DNA from: Rhynchosporium graminicola
Taxonomy: Eukaryota; Ascomycota; Leotiomycetes; Helotiales; Ploettnerulaceae
Assembly (NCBI GenBank): GCA_900074885.1
Contig: FJUW01000025.1
Span: 262,152-326,151, forward strand
Length of the DNA: 64,000 nucleotides
Reading direction: 5' to 3'
The notes beneath the pieces were generated by a model. That model worked only from the letters and a program-made list of their open reading frames with translations, ran no database searches and was not told the DNA's origin. How positions within the stretch are numbered: position 1 is the stretch's first letter; each line of letters begins with the position of its first letter. Below, piece after piece: positions 37,815 through 49,050 of this stretch. Position numbers and translations under genes: made by a program.

Positions 37815-38049
37815 TATAACGCTTACTTTAGAAAGGTCTTAAAACTATATAAGTAATAAGATCTTATATTATTATAAATATAAAGTAGTAAGAATCACTT
37901 AAGAATCTATAACTAAGGAGTGAAGAAGTAGAGAGAGAAGGGAAGTATATATATAAAAAGGGGCCCCTAAACTCTACTCGTGGAATCTCGCTTAGCAGTA
38001 AGTGTTTCTACTAATAGGGAGAAACCTCCAAACCTGACCAGTCGTCACA
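37815..38049 (-). repeat. C 5' LTR (right end)
   Basis: 235 bp. Its right end CCAGTCGTCACA is nearly unmutated and shows the original TGTGACGACTGG start of the family. Followed by TSD CTGAT. Confidence 0.92.
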
Positions 38050-38109
38050 CTGATCTAATAAGTACTCCGTATAAGCTTAGAGACTTCTATACTACTAACT
38101 TAAGTAAAC
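38050..38109 (+). pseudogene. G chromodomain-tail fragment between C and the E array
   Basis: Sixty bases continuing the G tail after C; they match H from about 4829 on. Cut at TAAAC by the E array. Confidence 0.8.
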
Positions 38110-38311
38110 TGTAACGACACAAGACTCAAGGCGGTATACAAGTAAGAATAAATAAGTAGGGAGGCTAAGAGCGATCTTATATAGTCTAGTACGAAGGAAA
38201 CAGAAAGATGCAGAGCTCTGAAGGAGTCTGCACCTTCTATATATATAAGGAGGGTATGCCTAAGGCACCGATACTGGCCCGTATCTGCTACGTATACTAT
38301 GCGCTGTTATA
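38110..38311 (-). repeat. E array LTR 1
   Basis: 202 bp. Left end TGTAACGACACAAGAC is unmutated; right part carries the variants GCTACG and GCGCTGTTATA. Confidence 0.9.
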
Positions 38312-39333
38312 TTACCCCTTTCTAAGATAAAGGCTCGCCCTCGAGCCTTAAAGAATCGAATAAAGGAAATAAAGTAAGTATAAAACGTAGTTAAATATTA
38401 AGATAACTTTCTAAATTTCTATTAAACTAAAACTATAGATACCGAGTTTTACTGAATAAGTGAGGCTAAGCGAGTAATTGAAATACTTAAAGGTTGCGAA
38501 AGAAAGAGAGGTCTAAATCGAATTCTAATAAAGCTAAAAGATTAAGGAGAGTTAGATATCTTCGTTAAGTAGATATAGGAAGTATTAAATTAAAAGTTCT
38601 AGTAGAGGGAGGTCGATTCTGCTGAGAGGGATAAATTATACTAGGGTATAGGGATTACGAGTCGGATTCCGGTAATTTCCGCTAGGGTAATAAGCTACTT
38701 TATCCTAGCTTAAAAGTAAGGTTTTTCGCTATTAGAGCTACTTTCGGAAGGTTAAAGTCAGGTAAGGGGATAAAAGTTCTTTTCTAGTAAAAAGAGGTCG
38801 ATTCTGCTAAGGGGGATAAATTATACCGGGGTATAAGAGTTACGAGTCGGATTCCGGTAATTTCCGCTAAGGTAATAAGCTATTTCGTCCTAGCCTAAAA
38901 GTAAGGTTTTTCGCTATTAGAGCTACTTTCGGAAGGTTGAAGTCAGGTAAAGGGATAATAAATATTAAAGCTTATAGGGAAGTTTCTACTTAAAATTCGT
39001 CTGCTGTTTTACTTCGTACGTACGAAGGAACGAGTTTCGAAGTATCCGAGAGTGACTTCGTAGTAATACTAGTACTTCTGAGGCTGAATTACGTTCAAAT
39101 TCCTAGCTATCTGAGAGATCTCTAGAATCTTAGCTCTTTTGAAAACCTAACTATCGAATTCGTAATTAATAATACTAACTATTTCCGTATGATTCCGAAG
39201 TATAAAAATCTAAGGTAAGTAGAGATAATTTAGCGAAGAGCTCCCTAATAGTCGAAGTCGTACGTCCGAATCGAGTTTTCTAAGTAAGATATTATTTAAT
39301 ACTATCCCTAGCGGTCTTAATCTTTCTATTTAA

Positions 39334-39535
39334 TATAATAATATAAGACTTAAAGCGGTATATAAGTAAGAATAAATAAGTAGGGAGGCTAAGAGCGATC
39401 TTATATAGTCTAGTACGAAGGAAACAGAAAGATATAGAGCTCTGAAGGAGTCTGCACCTTCTATATATATAAGGAGGGTATGCCTAAGGCACCGATACTG
39501 GCCCGTATCTGCTACGTATACTATGCGCTGTTATA
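39334..39535 (-). repeat. E array LTR 2 (chimeric)
   Basis: 202 bp. Left end TATAATAATATAAGAC as in LTR 3; right end as in LTR 1. Confidence 0.88.
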
Positions 39536-40557
39536 TTACCCCTTTCTAAGATAAAGGCTCGCCCTCGAGCCTTAAAGAATCGAATAAAGGAAATAAAGTA
39601 AGTATAAAACGTAGTTAAATATTAAGATAACTTTCTAAATTTCTATTAAACTAAAACTATAGATACCGAGTTTTACTGAATAAGTGAGGCTAAGCGAGTA
39701 ATTGAAATACTTAAAGGTTGCGAAAGAAAGAGAGGTCTAAATCGAATTCTAATAAAGCTAAAAGATTAAGGAGAGTTAGATATCTTCGTTAAGTAGATAT
39801 AGGAAGTATTAAATTAAAAGTTCTAGTAGAGGGAGGTCGATTCTGCTGAGAGGGATAAATTATACTAGGGTATAGGGATTACGAGTCGGATTCCGGTAAT
39901 TTCCGCTAGGGTAATAAGCTACTTTATCCTAGCTTAAAAGTAAGGTTTTTCGCTATTAGAGCTACTTTCGGAAGGTTAAAGTCAGGTAAGGGGATAAAAG
40001 TTCTTTTCTAGTAAAAAGAGGTCGATTCTGCTAAGGGGGATAAATTATACCGGGGTATAAGAGTTACGAGTCGGATTCCGGTAATTTCCGCTAAGGTAAT
40101 AAGCTATTTCGTCCTAGCCTAAAAGTAAGGTTTTTCGCTATTAGAGCTACTTTCGGAAGGTTGAAGTCAGGTAAAGGGATAATAAATATTAAAGCTTATA
40201 GGGAAGTTTCTACTTAAAATTCGTCTGCTGTTTTACTTCGTACGTACGAAGGAACGAGTTTCGAAGTATCCGAGAGTGACTTCGTAGTAATACTAGTACT
40301 TCTGAGGCTGAATTACGTTCAAATTCCTAGCTATCTGAGAGATCTCTAGAATCTTAGCTCTTTTGAAAACCTAACTATCGAATTCGTAATTAATAATACT
40401 AACTATTTCCGTATGATTCCGAAGTATAAAAATCTAAGGTAAGTAGAGATAATTTAGCGAAGAGCTCCCTAATAGTCGAAGTCGTACGTCCGAATCGAGT
40501 TTTCTAAGTAAGATATTATTTAATACTATCCCTAGCGGTCTTAATCTTTCTATTTAA

Positions 40558-40759
40558 TATAATAATATAAGACTTAAAGCGGTATATAAGTAAGAATAAA
40601 TAAGTAGGGAGGCTAAGAGCGATCTTATATAGTCTAGTACGAAGGAAACAGAAAGATATAGAGCTCTGAAGGAGTCTGCACCTTCTATATATATAAGGAG
40701 GGTATGCCTAAGGCACCGATACTGGCCCGTATCTGCCACGTATACTATGCGCCGTCATA
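40558..40759 (-). repeat. E array LTR 3
   Basis: 202 bp. Right end GCCACGTATACTATGCGCCGTCATA is the least mutated. Confidence 0.9.
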
Positions 40760-42376
40760 TAAACCTAGACTTCCGCGTAAACTAGATTAATAGATTAAAG
40801 CTTAGGAAGATAGGATAGATAACTATAGTTACTTAGAAGATAATAAGCTATTATAATTACTAGTATTAAAATTTATTACTAAGGATAATTCTCTAATTAC
40901 GCTCTATAATAACGCTATATCTAAAACTCTGCTTTCTCTACTACTTCTACTTCCTCGGCTTTCTCCTTTAAGTTCTTCGGAACTTCTAGTAATTCTGGAA
41001 TATCTAGAACCCGAACTATTATATCTAACTCCTTATCTAAATCTACTAATATAGCTCTAATAATAAACTAAGTATAATAGCTAATCTTATAAAGTTTCTT
41101 CTTTAGAGAAAGTCCGAGAGTATCTAGATCTAACGCTATCTCTGAACTAGAAAGTAAATTCCTCTTTCCCTTAGTATTAGATATTATAGCTTTAAATATA
41201 ACTTTCTTTGCAAATTCCTATATAATACTATTTAATTCCTTTGTTTACTTTAACGCTATTTATACTATTAACCTAGATTTCGCTAAATCTACTATTAAAA
41301 GATCTAGATCTTATATTATATTAGTATTATACTAGTATCTAAGGATTTAAGATCTTAACTTATTACTATAATAAACTCTAACTCCTTAAATACTTTCTCT
41401 ATAGAACGCCTTAAAGCTTAAGTCTCTACTAATTATATAATAGTAATCTCTAATATAGTAGTAAGAGTAGCAGATTTCGTAAGATAATAGATCTAATTAA
41501 TTATCTTATAAGTAGCTATAATATCGCCCCGATTTAGCTTCACGTCCTTAGCTTTACTACTAGGAAGTAAACTAGATAAAATAGTATACTCTATATTAAT
41601 ATAGTTAGGTAATTATAACGCGTTAGTATATATAACTATATTTAAGTTTAAGTAACTTATATACTTATAATTACTCTTTAATACTAAATAATACTTATAA
41701 AGCTTAGAGTTAAGCTTATTAAATAAGTATAAGAGTTCTAAAACAGGAGTATTATTATACTTTATCTTAAGGAAAGCGCGAATATACCGTAAGTAATATA
41801 TACGATACGCTACCGAAAGAGTACTAGTAGGAACTAATAAAAGCACTATAAGAGTTAGCGTTATAGATCTATAAAACCCTTATACTATACTTAAGGACTA
41901 TCTCTAAAACTAAGATAAGAAACTTACTTATATTAAGAGAAAAGTTAATTAGGTCGATTAATATATAAGATTATAGTAGACTACTATAGTAATTAGTAAC
42001 GATACCTACTCTAGGAGCTATATTATAGTCTAGGGAGAATAAACTTATAAGTTAAAGTAGTTATCGCGATTAAAAAGGAAAGGCTCTAATATTAATAAAC
42101 CCTTTCCTTTATATACTCTACGCTCTACTTAAACTCGACTCCTACTATAAATAGATAAAGTAAATACCGCTTACTACCTGATTTAGAAGCTATAACTAAT
42201 ATAGCTCTATTACAGCGATATAACTAGTTAGAACCTAATAAAGAATTTACTACTACTAAAGAGCGGCTAGCGCTTATTACGCGAATATCAACGAAAACAG
42301 TTATAATAAAGACTAATTCTAGTATAAACTATAACCTTCCGAGCTTAGGGTTAAGCTCTTCTTAAGGGGGGAGTAA
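40760..42376 (+). mobile_element. G 3' segment between chromodomain tail and 3' LTR
   Basis: Continues G after the E array and matches H 4,880-6,564. The sense strand shows only a short tail of the pol frame to about 40,930. The rest may be coded on the other strand (separate entry). GGGGGGAG polypurine tract at 42,366-42,373. Confidence 0.85.
40930..42350 (-). pseudogene. Possible antisense ORF relic of G
   Basis: Same minus-strand frame as in H. An unbroken stretch of 78 codons lies at 41,846-41,613, continuing downstream past TAA/TAG codons into helical and then Glu/Lys-rich sequence ending near 40,930. The two copies (H and G) differ by transitions, yet the frame persists in both. No domain recognised and no ATG seen. 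It could be an accessory gene transcribed against gag-pol; antisense genes in the same position are known in some plant Ty3/gypsy elements. It could also be a by-product of the TpA phase in RIP-mutated DNA. Confidence 0.45.
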
Positions 42377-42646
42377 TATAATAATAGCTTACTTAAATAT
42401 TATATAAGAAGAAGAATAGATAATAGGGCCTAAGTTCATAGGTATCCCGGCAGAACTAATATCCGACCCGGTATAGTATCGGACTAGTACCGGTATATAT
42501 ATATATAAGGTGCTTTATACCTTATCTCTCTTCTTCTTTCTTTCTTATCTTTTTATTTTCTTTATAGTAGACTATATAAGATCGCTCTTAGCCTCTCTAC
42601 TTGTTTATTCTTGCTTATATACCGCCTTAAGTCTTGTGTCGTTATA
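42377..42646 (+). repeat. G 3' LTR
   Basis: 270 bp (2 bp longer than the 5' LTR, in a TA run). Followed by TSD ATTAT at 42,647-42,651. Confidence 0.92.
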
Positions 42647-45600
42647 ATTATCGTATCTCGAGGTGCAGAGTCTTCCGCGCTAGCGCCGGAACCTACCTAA
42701 GTCCCTAGGACTTAAAATATACCCGATTTATCCCCTGTAGACGCTAATTCGACGTCCTAGGATTATCTAGAGGAGGATCCGGAAGACCCGGAATCAGAAC
42801 TTATTACTACGACTACGCTAGAGTCGTATAAACGCAAGAAGATAAGTAGCTTTATATCTTTAAACTTAGTAGATAGCTATAAGCTTAAGGGAGGAGAGAA
42901 CTATACGGAATAGAGAGATAAGGTACTAAATATTACTAAAACTAATAGAATTAGTAAGTTTCTTAATATTAAATCTCGTGACTACGTGCCTAAAGAGGTA
43001 GATAAATAGGACGATAAGGTCGACAATAAAGCCCTTAAGAAGTAGTAAGATTAGGAGTCTAGAGAGAGTTAAATGAAGCTAGTAATCACGCTGAATTATA
43101 AGGCCGGACCTCTCGCGTATATAACTAGTAAAACTACTATATTAGATATATAGGAGGCCTTATAAGCGTAGTACGAAGGAGATAGCAATATACTAGTATA
43201 TAACGCTATATAAGATTATATTAAGCTCTAGTATAACGATTTCAACTCTTTAGAGAAGTTTATTATCGCTTTTAAGCTTTTAATTATTAAATTAGAGACT
43301 TTGATAATAGCTCTACCTCCGGTATAGTATCTAATTATATTTATTACTATAGTTTCAGAGAAGTAGCTTATATAAGCTAAAAGATAATATTCTCTCTTAA
43401 GAGTTTCTTCTAGTAATAACCTAGATACGACTAAGAAAGCTAAATCAGGAGTGACTTTAGTTAGTTTAATCGAAGATATTACTAACGAGGTAAGAGCGAG
43501 TAACTCTACTAGAAAGATAGCAAGTTAAGCTTTATATAGTAATAAGTCTATACCTAAGAAAGGAAGCGGCAGAGGAGTTACTAAGCCGGCTAGTAAGGAT
43601 ACTAAGCCGACTTATAAGCACTATAAATAGATATCGCTAAAGTATACTCTAGAGAACTGTTTTATTATTAATAAATAGAAGAAGAAGAAGTTTAAGGAGA
43701 AGTCTAGAAAGAAGTAGATCCCGTATACCGAATAGCTAAAGAAGAAGGAGGGAGAGAGTAAGACTAATAAGACTAATAAGAAGAAGACTAGTAGTAGAAA
43801 GAAGAAAGATAACGATTCTGATAATAGTAGTATCTTCGGCATAGCCCTTTTACCGTGTTTCCCTACTATTATAGCTTCTATAGCTATATTCTCTTATTAT
43901 AATAAGTCACGATAGCTCTTCGATACCGGCGCTATAGAGTATATATCTAACGACCTTTCTAAATTTACCTTATATACGCTAAAAGACAACTTACCCTATA
44001 TACTTACTATTAATAGGCTATTACGCCTTATCGGGATTAGAAGTTATACGATTAAGGTAATAAAGACCGACAGTATAGTACGTATATTAGAGTGCTACGA
44101 TATACTATATATTCCGTAGTCTCTAGTCTACTTATACTCCGGTTCTAAATTGAACAAATTAGGAGGTTATTTACGTAGTTCTATTCTCTATATATCTAAA
44201 GAGAAGGAGATCTGTATAATTAATAAGAATCTATTTATTATTAAAGAAGAGACGACCTCCAGCGTAGAGTACGCTAGCCTTCCGGGTTTAAGCTTACCTA
44301 TAGTAGTAGAGTAAGCTATAGTCGATATAAAGCTTTAGTATAGACGTATATATCACGCTAGCTTTAACGTAGTATAACGCACTTAATCTATAGTTACTAG
44401 TATGAAGTTTATAGAGCTTAAGACTAGTAGAACTCGCCTTTACGTATTATATAAGAAAGGCCGACCTATTCGGAAAGTTAATAAGGTATCAGCACGTGCA
44501 CGACCTACTAGATCGATAGATAAAATCCATATAGATATAGTATACCTTAAACCTAAAGGTCTGAATAGTTACTCTTACGCCTCTATCTTCTTATACGCTT
44601 ATTCGACTAGAAAGTAGGCTTTTACCTATACTAAGAAGTCGGATATATACCTAGTTAATTAAAAGCTAATTAAGTTAGCCGAAATATAGTATTACTATAA
44701 AATTAAGATATAGAGATATAATAGGAGTAAGGAGTACTCTCTCTCTTAGATAAAAGAGCTTACTAACTACCTTGGAATACTACTAGAGGAGTCTACTCTA
44801 TATACTCTAGAGTAAGATAGAAGAGCTAAATGCTCTATACGTATAATTATCGAGAAAGTACGTATAGTTATAGTAGATCAGAATATACTTAACTATATAT
44901 AGCCGGAAATTCTACTCGCTTATATATATATCGCTAACTTTACCTCTACTTCTAGAGTAGAAGAGAAGACTCCTTTTAAGTGCTTTTAGGACGATATTAA
45001 ACTAGGAGTGAACTATACTCCCTCTATTAAGTATCTCCGTGTATTAGGATATCCTATCTTTATACTAATTAATAAGGAGAAGAGAGTCTAGAGCTATAAG
45101 GTAGCTCCTAGAGCTAAAAAGGGTATTCTAGTAGGATTTAAAGGTTATAATATCTATAGATACCTAGTTAATAGAAAGGTAGTTCGTACCTCTTATCTAC
45201 GATTTAATAAAGATAGTTTAGTTATAGAACCTCACGAAGAAGATACTATAATAGTACCTTAAACTAAGGATAATAATTCTATTAATACTTTAAGTTAAAA
45301 TTAAGATATCGAGGTTACTAGCGCTACTACTTCTAATATAGGTATTATAAGCTAAGACGAGGATTCCGAAGTCGAAATCGATAGTACGAAAGATACCGAG
45401 TCTATAGTTAAGGATGAAGTTCTAGTACTAGAGGTCGATATTCCGGAGTAAATTACTATATAAAAGAAGCGTAGTAAGCCTCCTAGATCTAAGAACTATA
45501 TATCGGAGTACGTCCCTAGAGCTATACGCTCTAGCTATAATAATCCGACTCTAATTTCGACGCCTAAGGTAACCTCGGAACTAGATAATAGCTACTCTTA

Positions 45601-47678
45601 TGCTATCTCTCTATTAGAAGAAGTACTAGAGAGTACTAGTTAGTATCGACTCGCCTTTTATATAGCTTAAGAAGAGTCTCTATTCTTAGATAATCCGACT
45701 ACTTTAGATTAGGCTATAAAGAGAGCTAATTAGCTAGAATAGAAGAAGGCGATTATTAAGGAATACTAATCTCTTAAAGAGAAGTCGACTTAAAAGACTA
45801 TAAGTTACTCTAATATACTAAAAGGGTACAGAGTACTAGGTTCTCGTTTAGTTTTCAAGACTAAGAGAGATATAGATAGTAAAATCGATAAATATAAGGT
45901 CAGATTTATAGTCTAAGGTTATACGTAACGTTTTAGTTACGATTACAATTAGATATATACCGGAGTCTATAAATCTTCTACTTAGAAGATAGGCTTAGCA
46001 GTTGCGGCGGAGTACGACTTAGAAGTCGAATAGTTTAATATAGTAATAGTATTCTTATATAGTAAAGCCGATACCTAGATATATATTAAATTGCTACTAT
46101 TTTATAGATAATTTAGGCGTAGACTTATAGACGATAAATATATACTCTTACTAAAGGCTCTATATAGTCTGAAGTAGTCTCCACGTCTCTAGCAAGAGAC
46201 CTTACGTAAGGAGTTCGGTATTATCGACTTTATACTTTTATAAACTGATAATTACGTATATATTAACTAAGAAACCAGAATAATTATTATTACTTATATC
46301 GATAATTTTCTAGTTATCTTAAAAGCTAGAATAGCTCTTGAAGAGCTTAAGAAGAAGATTCTTACTATATTCGATATTCTACTAGCTAGACTAGCTAAAT
46401 ACTTCCTTAGCGTCAGAATTATACGTGATAGAGAGAAGAAGACGATTTCTCTTTACTAAGATACGTATATCGATAAGATATTAGATCGATTTAGAATAAC
46501 TAACTATAAGAGCGCTAATACGCCCTTTACTACTAGTTCAGAGGTTTCTATAGTTAAATTTAAGGGAGTAGCTACTCTATAAGAAATTAAGCTATATTAA
46601 TAGCTTTACGGTAGTTTATAGTACTTAGCTTATACTCGCTGGGATATATTATACTACTGCTCTATACTATTATAATTTCTGATAAATCTATTACCTTAAT
46701 ACCTTGCGAGCGCTAAGAGAGTACTTGCGTACTTATAAGGTATAAAGTACTACGCTACGACTTACGGAGGAGACGTTACTAATAGAGAGAAGATAAAATT
46801 AAGAGGTTTCTGCGACTCTAATTAGGCCGGTAACTGAATCGACAGAGTATCGTATACCGGAGTATATTTCTTCCTTACAAGAGGTATTTTCTTAGCTATT
46901 TTAAAGCGATAGACTACTATAGCTCTTACCTCTACGGAAGCAGAGTATATAGCTATATACGCCTTTACTAGAGAAGTATTATAGATACGCTAAGTACTAA
47001 AGGAGCTAGGCTATAATAAGCTAGACTCTAGGAGTATAGAGATATAATACGATAATTAGGGAGCTTTATCTCTATCGGAGAACCCTGAATTATACTAATA
47101 TATTAAGCATATCGATATCAAATTCTACTACTTTCGCTAGGAGGTCGCTAGAGGTCATTTAGACCCTTAGTATATACTCTTAAAAGAGAACGCGGCAGAT
47201 AGTTTCACTAAACCACTTAGCTCATAAGACCTTAAGGCCTTTATAGTAATACTGAATATAACTGTTTTATACCTAGAATAAGAGGTATAGATATTAATCG
47301 GGAAGGCAGACTATCTTAAAGGAATTACGGAACCTGGGGTTTATCTAGTTCACGTGATATCGAGGTATAGTTCTAGTCTCTAGGGGTGTTACTATACGTA
47401 CGTATATGATAGTATAATCGACTAATTACAGGAAATTAGATTACTCGTACCTATAGAAGTTACCGACTTTATAGTATCTCTATAGAGGGGTATGTTGCGA
47501 GGATATAGGTCTTGGCATGGATCAGGTGACTGTAGTCACGTGCATAGTCCGTGCGGATATTCCTAGATAATATCTTCTGTCGACTCTCTATAGTAATTAG
47601 TACTGCAATGCAACTAATAATATTCATACGATTACTACCTCTATGCTTTACTCTGAAGATCAACGTAACCTTGCGATA
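42647..47678 (+). mobile_element. Copia-3, main part (gag-pol relic and 3' LTR)
   Basis: Continues the fragment 9418-9736 from the equivalent of copia-1 24,313. Protease near 43,915; integrase start at 44,402-44,617, where a 71-codon frame is open; RT box altered to Tyr-Ile-Asp-Asn near 46,298; RNase H near 46,930-47,110. The 3' LTR abuts normal-composition host DNA, so this is the outermost element of the nest. Its 5' LTR must lie left of the window, preceded by CTTTG if the TSD is 47,679-47,683. Confidence 0.92.
47493..47678 (+). repeat. Copia-3 3' LTR, right boundary of the TE block
   Basis: 186 bp, the same 8-bp-longer variant as copia-2. Base composition and CpA content change abruptly right after it. 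Confidence 0.93.
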
Positions 47679-48430
47679 CTTTGGAATTCCTTGCGATTTG
47701 GTGCTTGGGAGTATGGCGGATTTTACCCGGAAAGTCATGAACTACCATTCTACGAGGGTCCTGAGACATCTAGAGTTCACGTAAGGACGATCTCAGGAAT
47801 GACGGAGATTAAGAAATTCTGGCAAGATGCTGTTTGAATCGTTCCAGATGATGGTTCCTACTAAAGCCCTCCCATCCGGAATACAATGAGAGACTATCGT
47901 CCAACCCTGACTCATCGTTTGATTTGCCTCCCATAGTCCTGCTCTCGGGCAGTGGAGATGATGGAGGCGGGGTTACACAATGTGGATTTTTCTCTCTATA
48001 AATGTATTCCAGCGCACTGTCGGAGACTTGCTCGCTAAAAGATTTATAGGCTTGCGTGCCAATTGTAGTCGAGGATGGGGAAGTATTGAGGTTTGAAATG
48101 GTGTGCGGCGGTTCTTGATGTACTTTCTATGATAAAAGTTGATATGTTTTGTATCATCGTAACGCTGAAGCATACCAAGCAATGTTGTCTGTCCTCGAAG
48201 TTACCAGCTTTGTAGGTCTCGAAAAGGCCGAGAGCGTGAATATTGTTAGTGGTGAGGGGAGAAATGAGTGTTATCAGTTGAGAGAGGCAATACTCAGAAG
48301 GTCGTTGTACAATGAGAAGATGCGGTGAAGCTTGGCTGGTAGATATGAGGTTTGGGGGCCGTTTGCTCATATGCCGCCGATATTCTGCCTGGCGGCTCAG
48401 ACAATTTGACAAGAGTTGAGTCCAAGATTA
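47679..48430 (+). pseudogene. Possible decayed host-gene 3' part cut by copia-3
   Basis: From 47,679 a frame reads 53 codons (start Leu-Trp-Asn-Ser-Leu-Arg-Phe) to TGA at 47,835, with normal codon choice and no start of its own after the LTR. A second coding-like stretch in another frame lies at 48,152-48,410, broken by TGA. The TGA codons could come from CGA by C to T. This suggests a host gene interrupted by copia-3 whose 5' part is beyond the left edge, with some RIP spill-over. No family recognised, and the region could be non-coding. Antisense ORFs here are probably shadows. Confidence 0.35.
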
Positions 48431-48690
48431 CACATAAATAGATTCCTACCTCAATTTTGGTCCAAGTTTACTCTAGTTGGCGCGATTTCGACTCCGAATT
48501 ACCCAAAAGCACTACACTGGTGAGTACTCTGGAATACGTTGTGTGGCGTGGTTCAAGCATCATGACGAATCGATGATATTCTATCGTGATTCAACTAACT
48601 CAGACCAAACCTGAGTCATTCAGCTAAATTTCATATATGTTGAAGAACATGGTGTGATTTGCAGCCTGCATATCAAGCAAGTTCATCGTC

Positions 48691-49050
48691 TTAGCCAAAA
48701 AATAGCATCACTGTCTCGGGTGAGATATTCCACACTCTACTCAGTAAAGCTATGGCAGAAACATTATGTGTCTCGCGGTTTCCGTGAGGATAGATTTGGA
48801 ACGTAGACTTATCTCTTCTCCGAACTACCACGCAAGTCGGATTCAAAGAGGCACCTATCCGCGTAAGCTTTCTCTCGGATAACTGACATTCGGATGTTGA
48901 CAGTGAGCCAACACAGGAAGTCGGTATTCCGGGAATGGCTTCGAACACATCTGGCTTTAGAAAGAGACATGTACTGCCGACTTCCAGGCTGCAGAGCTTG
49001 GTCTCTTCATCCTTGATTATAGCGAGCAATCGACTCACAAACGTCCACAT
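48691..49050 (-). CDS. Hypothetical small ORF (119 codons)
   Basis: Complete ATG-to-stop frame on the minus strand, starting Met-Trp-Thr-Phe-Val, with an in-frame TGA shortly upstream of the ATG. Composition is plausibly protein-like (mixed hydrophobic and charged, five cysteines) but I recognise no domain and see no signal peptide. It stands alone between the TE block and ATG1. It could be an exon of a decayed gene or chance. Confidence 0.28.
   Translation of the reverse strand: MWTFVSRLLAIIKDEETKLCSLEVGSTCLFLKPDVFEAIPGIPTSCVGSLSTSECQLSERKLTRIGASLNPTCVVVRRRDKSTFQIYPHGNRETHNVSAIALLSRVWNISPETVMLFFG

Larger units (their letters stand above)
17310..38049 (-). mobile_element. C: Ty3/gypsy element (B/C family), minus strand, with nested B and solo LTR
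   Basis: LTRs 17,310-17,544 and 37,815-38,049 (235 bp), TSD CTGAT (17,305-17,309 and 38,050-38,054). Subtracting B plus TSD (12,292), the solo G LTR plus TSD (273) and the N artefact (1,611) gives 6,564 bp. On the minus strand gag lies right (about 37,700-36,000) and pol left. The RT box Y-L-D-D near 21,690-21,710 is intact at the codon level. B split the RT region between 21,827 and 34,115. All frames carry RIP stops. Confidence 0.92.
38110..40759 (-). mobile_element. Tandem E array: LTR-interior-LTR-interior-LTR
   Basis: One insertion with TSD TAAAC (38,105-38,109 and 40,760-40,764). LTRs at 38,110-38,311, 39,334-39,535 and 40,558-40,759; two 1,022-bp interiors that look identical, period 1,224 bp. 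The interiors lack about 300 bp present in the forward E copy (between about 13,475 and 13,780). The middle LTR is chimeric: its left part matches the right LTR (ATATAGAGCTC) and its right part matches the left LTR (CTACGTATACTATGCGCTG). That is the product of unequal crossing over between two LTRs. Confidence 0.9.
9737..42646 (+). mobile_element. G: complete Ty3/gypsy element carrying three nested insertions
   Basis: 5' LTR 9737-10,004 and 3' LTR 42,377-42,646 are flanked by TSD ATTAT. Removing E (12,397-14,122), C (17,310-38,049) and the E array (38,110-40,759), each with its own 5-bp TSD, leaves 7,779 bp. Order: LTR, gag with a zinc-knuckle relic, protease/RT/RNase H/integrase, a chromodomain-like tail split by C, then a 3' segment of about 1.6 kb with a possible antisense frame, and the LTR. 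A chromodomain after integrase marks chromoviruses, which use it to target chromatin. All frames are full of RIP stops, so it is dead. Confidence 0.9.

Noticed and set aside
36484..40739. Minus ORFs with a shared Tyr-Ile-Arg-Ser-Leu-Leu-Ala-Ser-Leu string at 36,484-36,675 and 40,554-40,739
   Set aside because: Both are translations of the conserved distal LTR block of G and E, not a protein family.
1..47678. CRISPR-like or centromere-like reading of the repetitive AT-rich block
   Set aside because: All of it is assigned to LTR elements with TSDs; no short regular spacer array or satellite was found.
47469..47837. Overlapping ORFs spanning the copia-3 LTR into host DNA
   Set aside because: They start inside the LTR; only the part after 47,678 could be host coding, so they are not called as genes.
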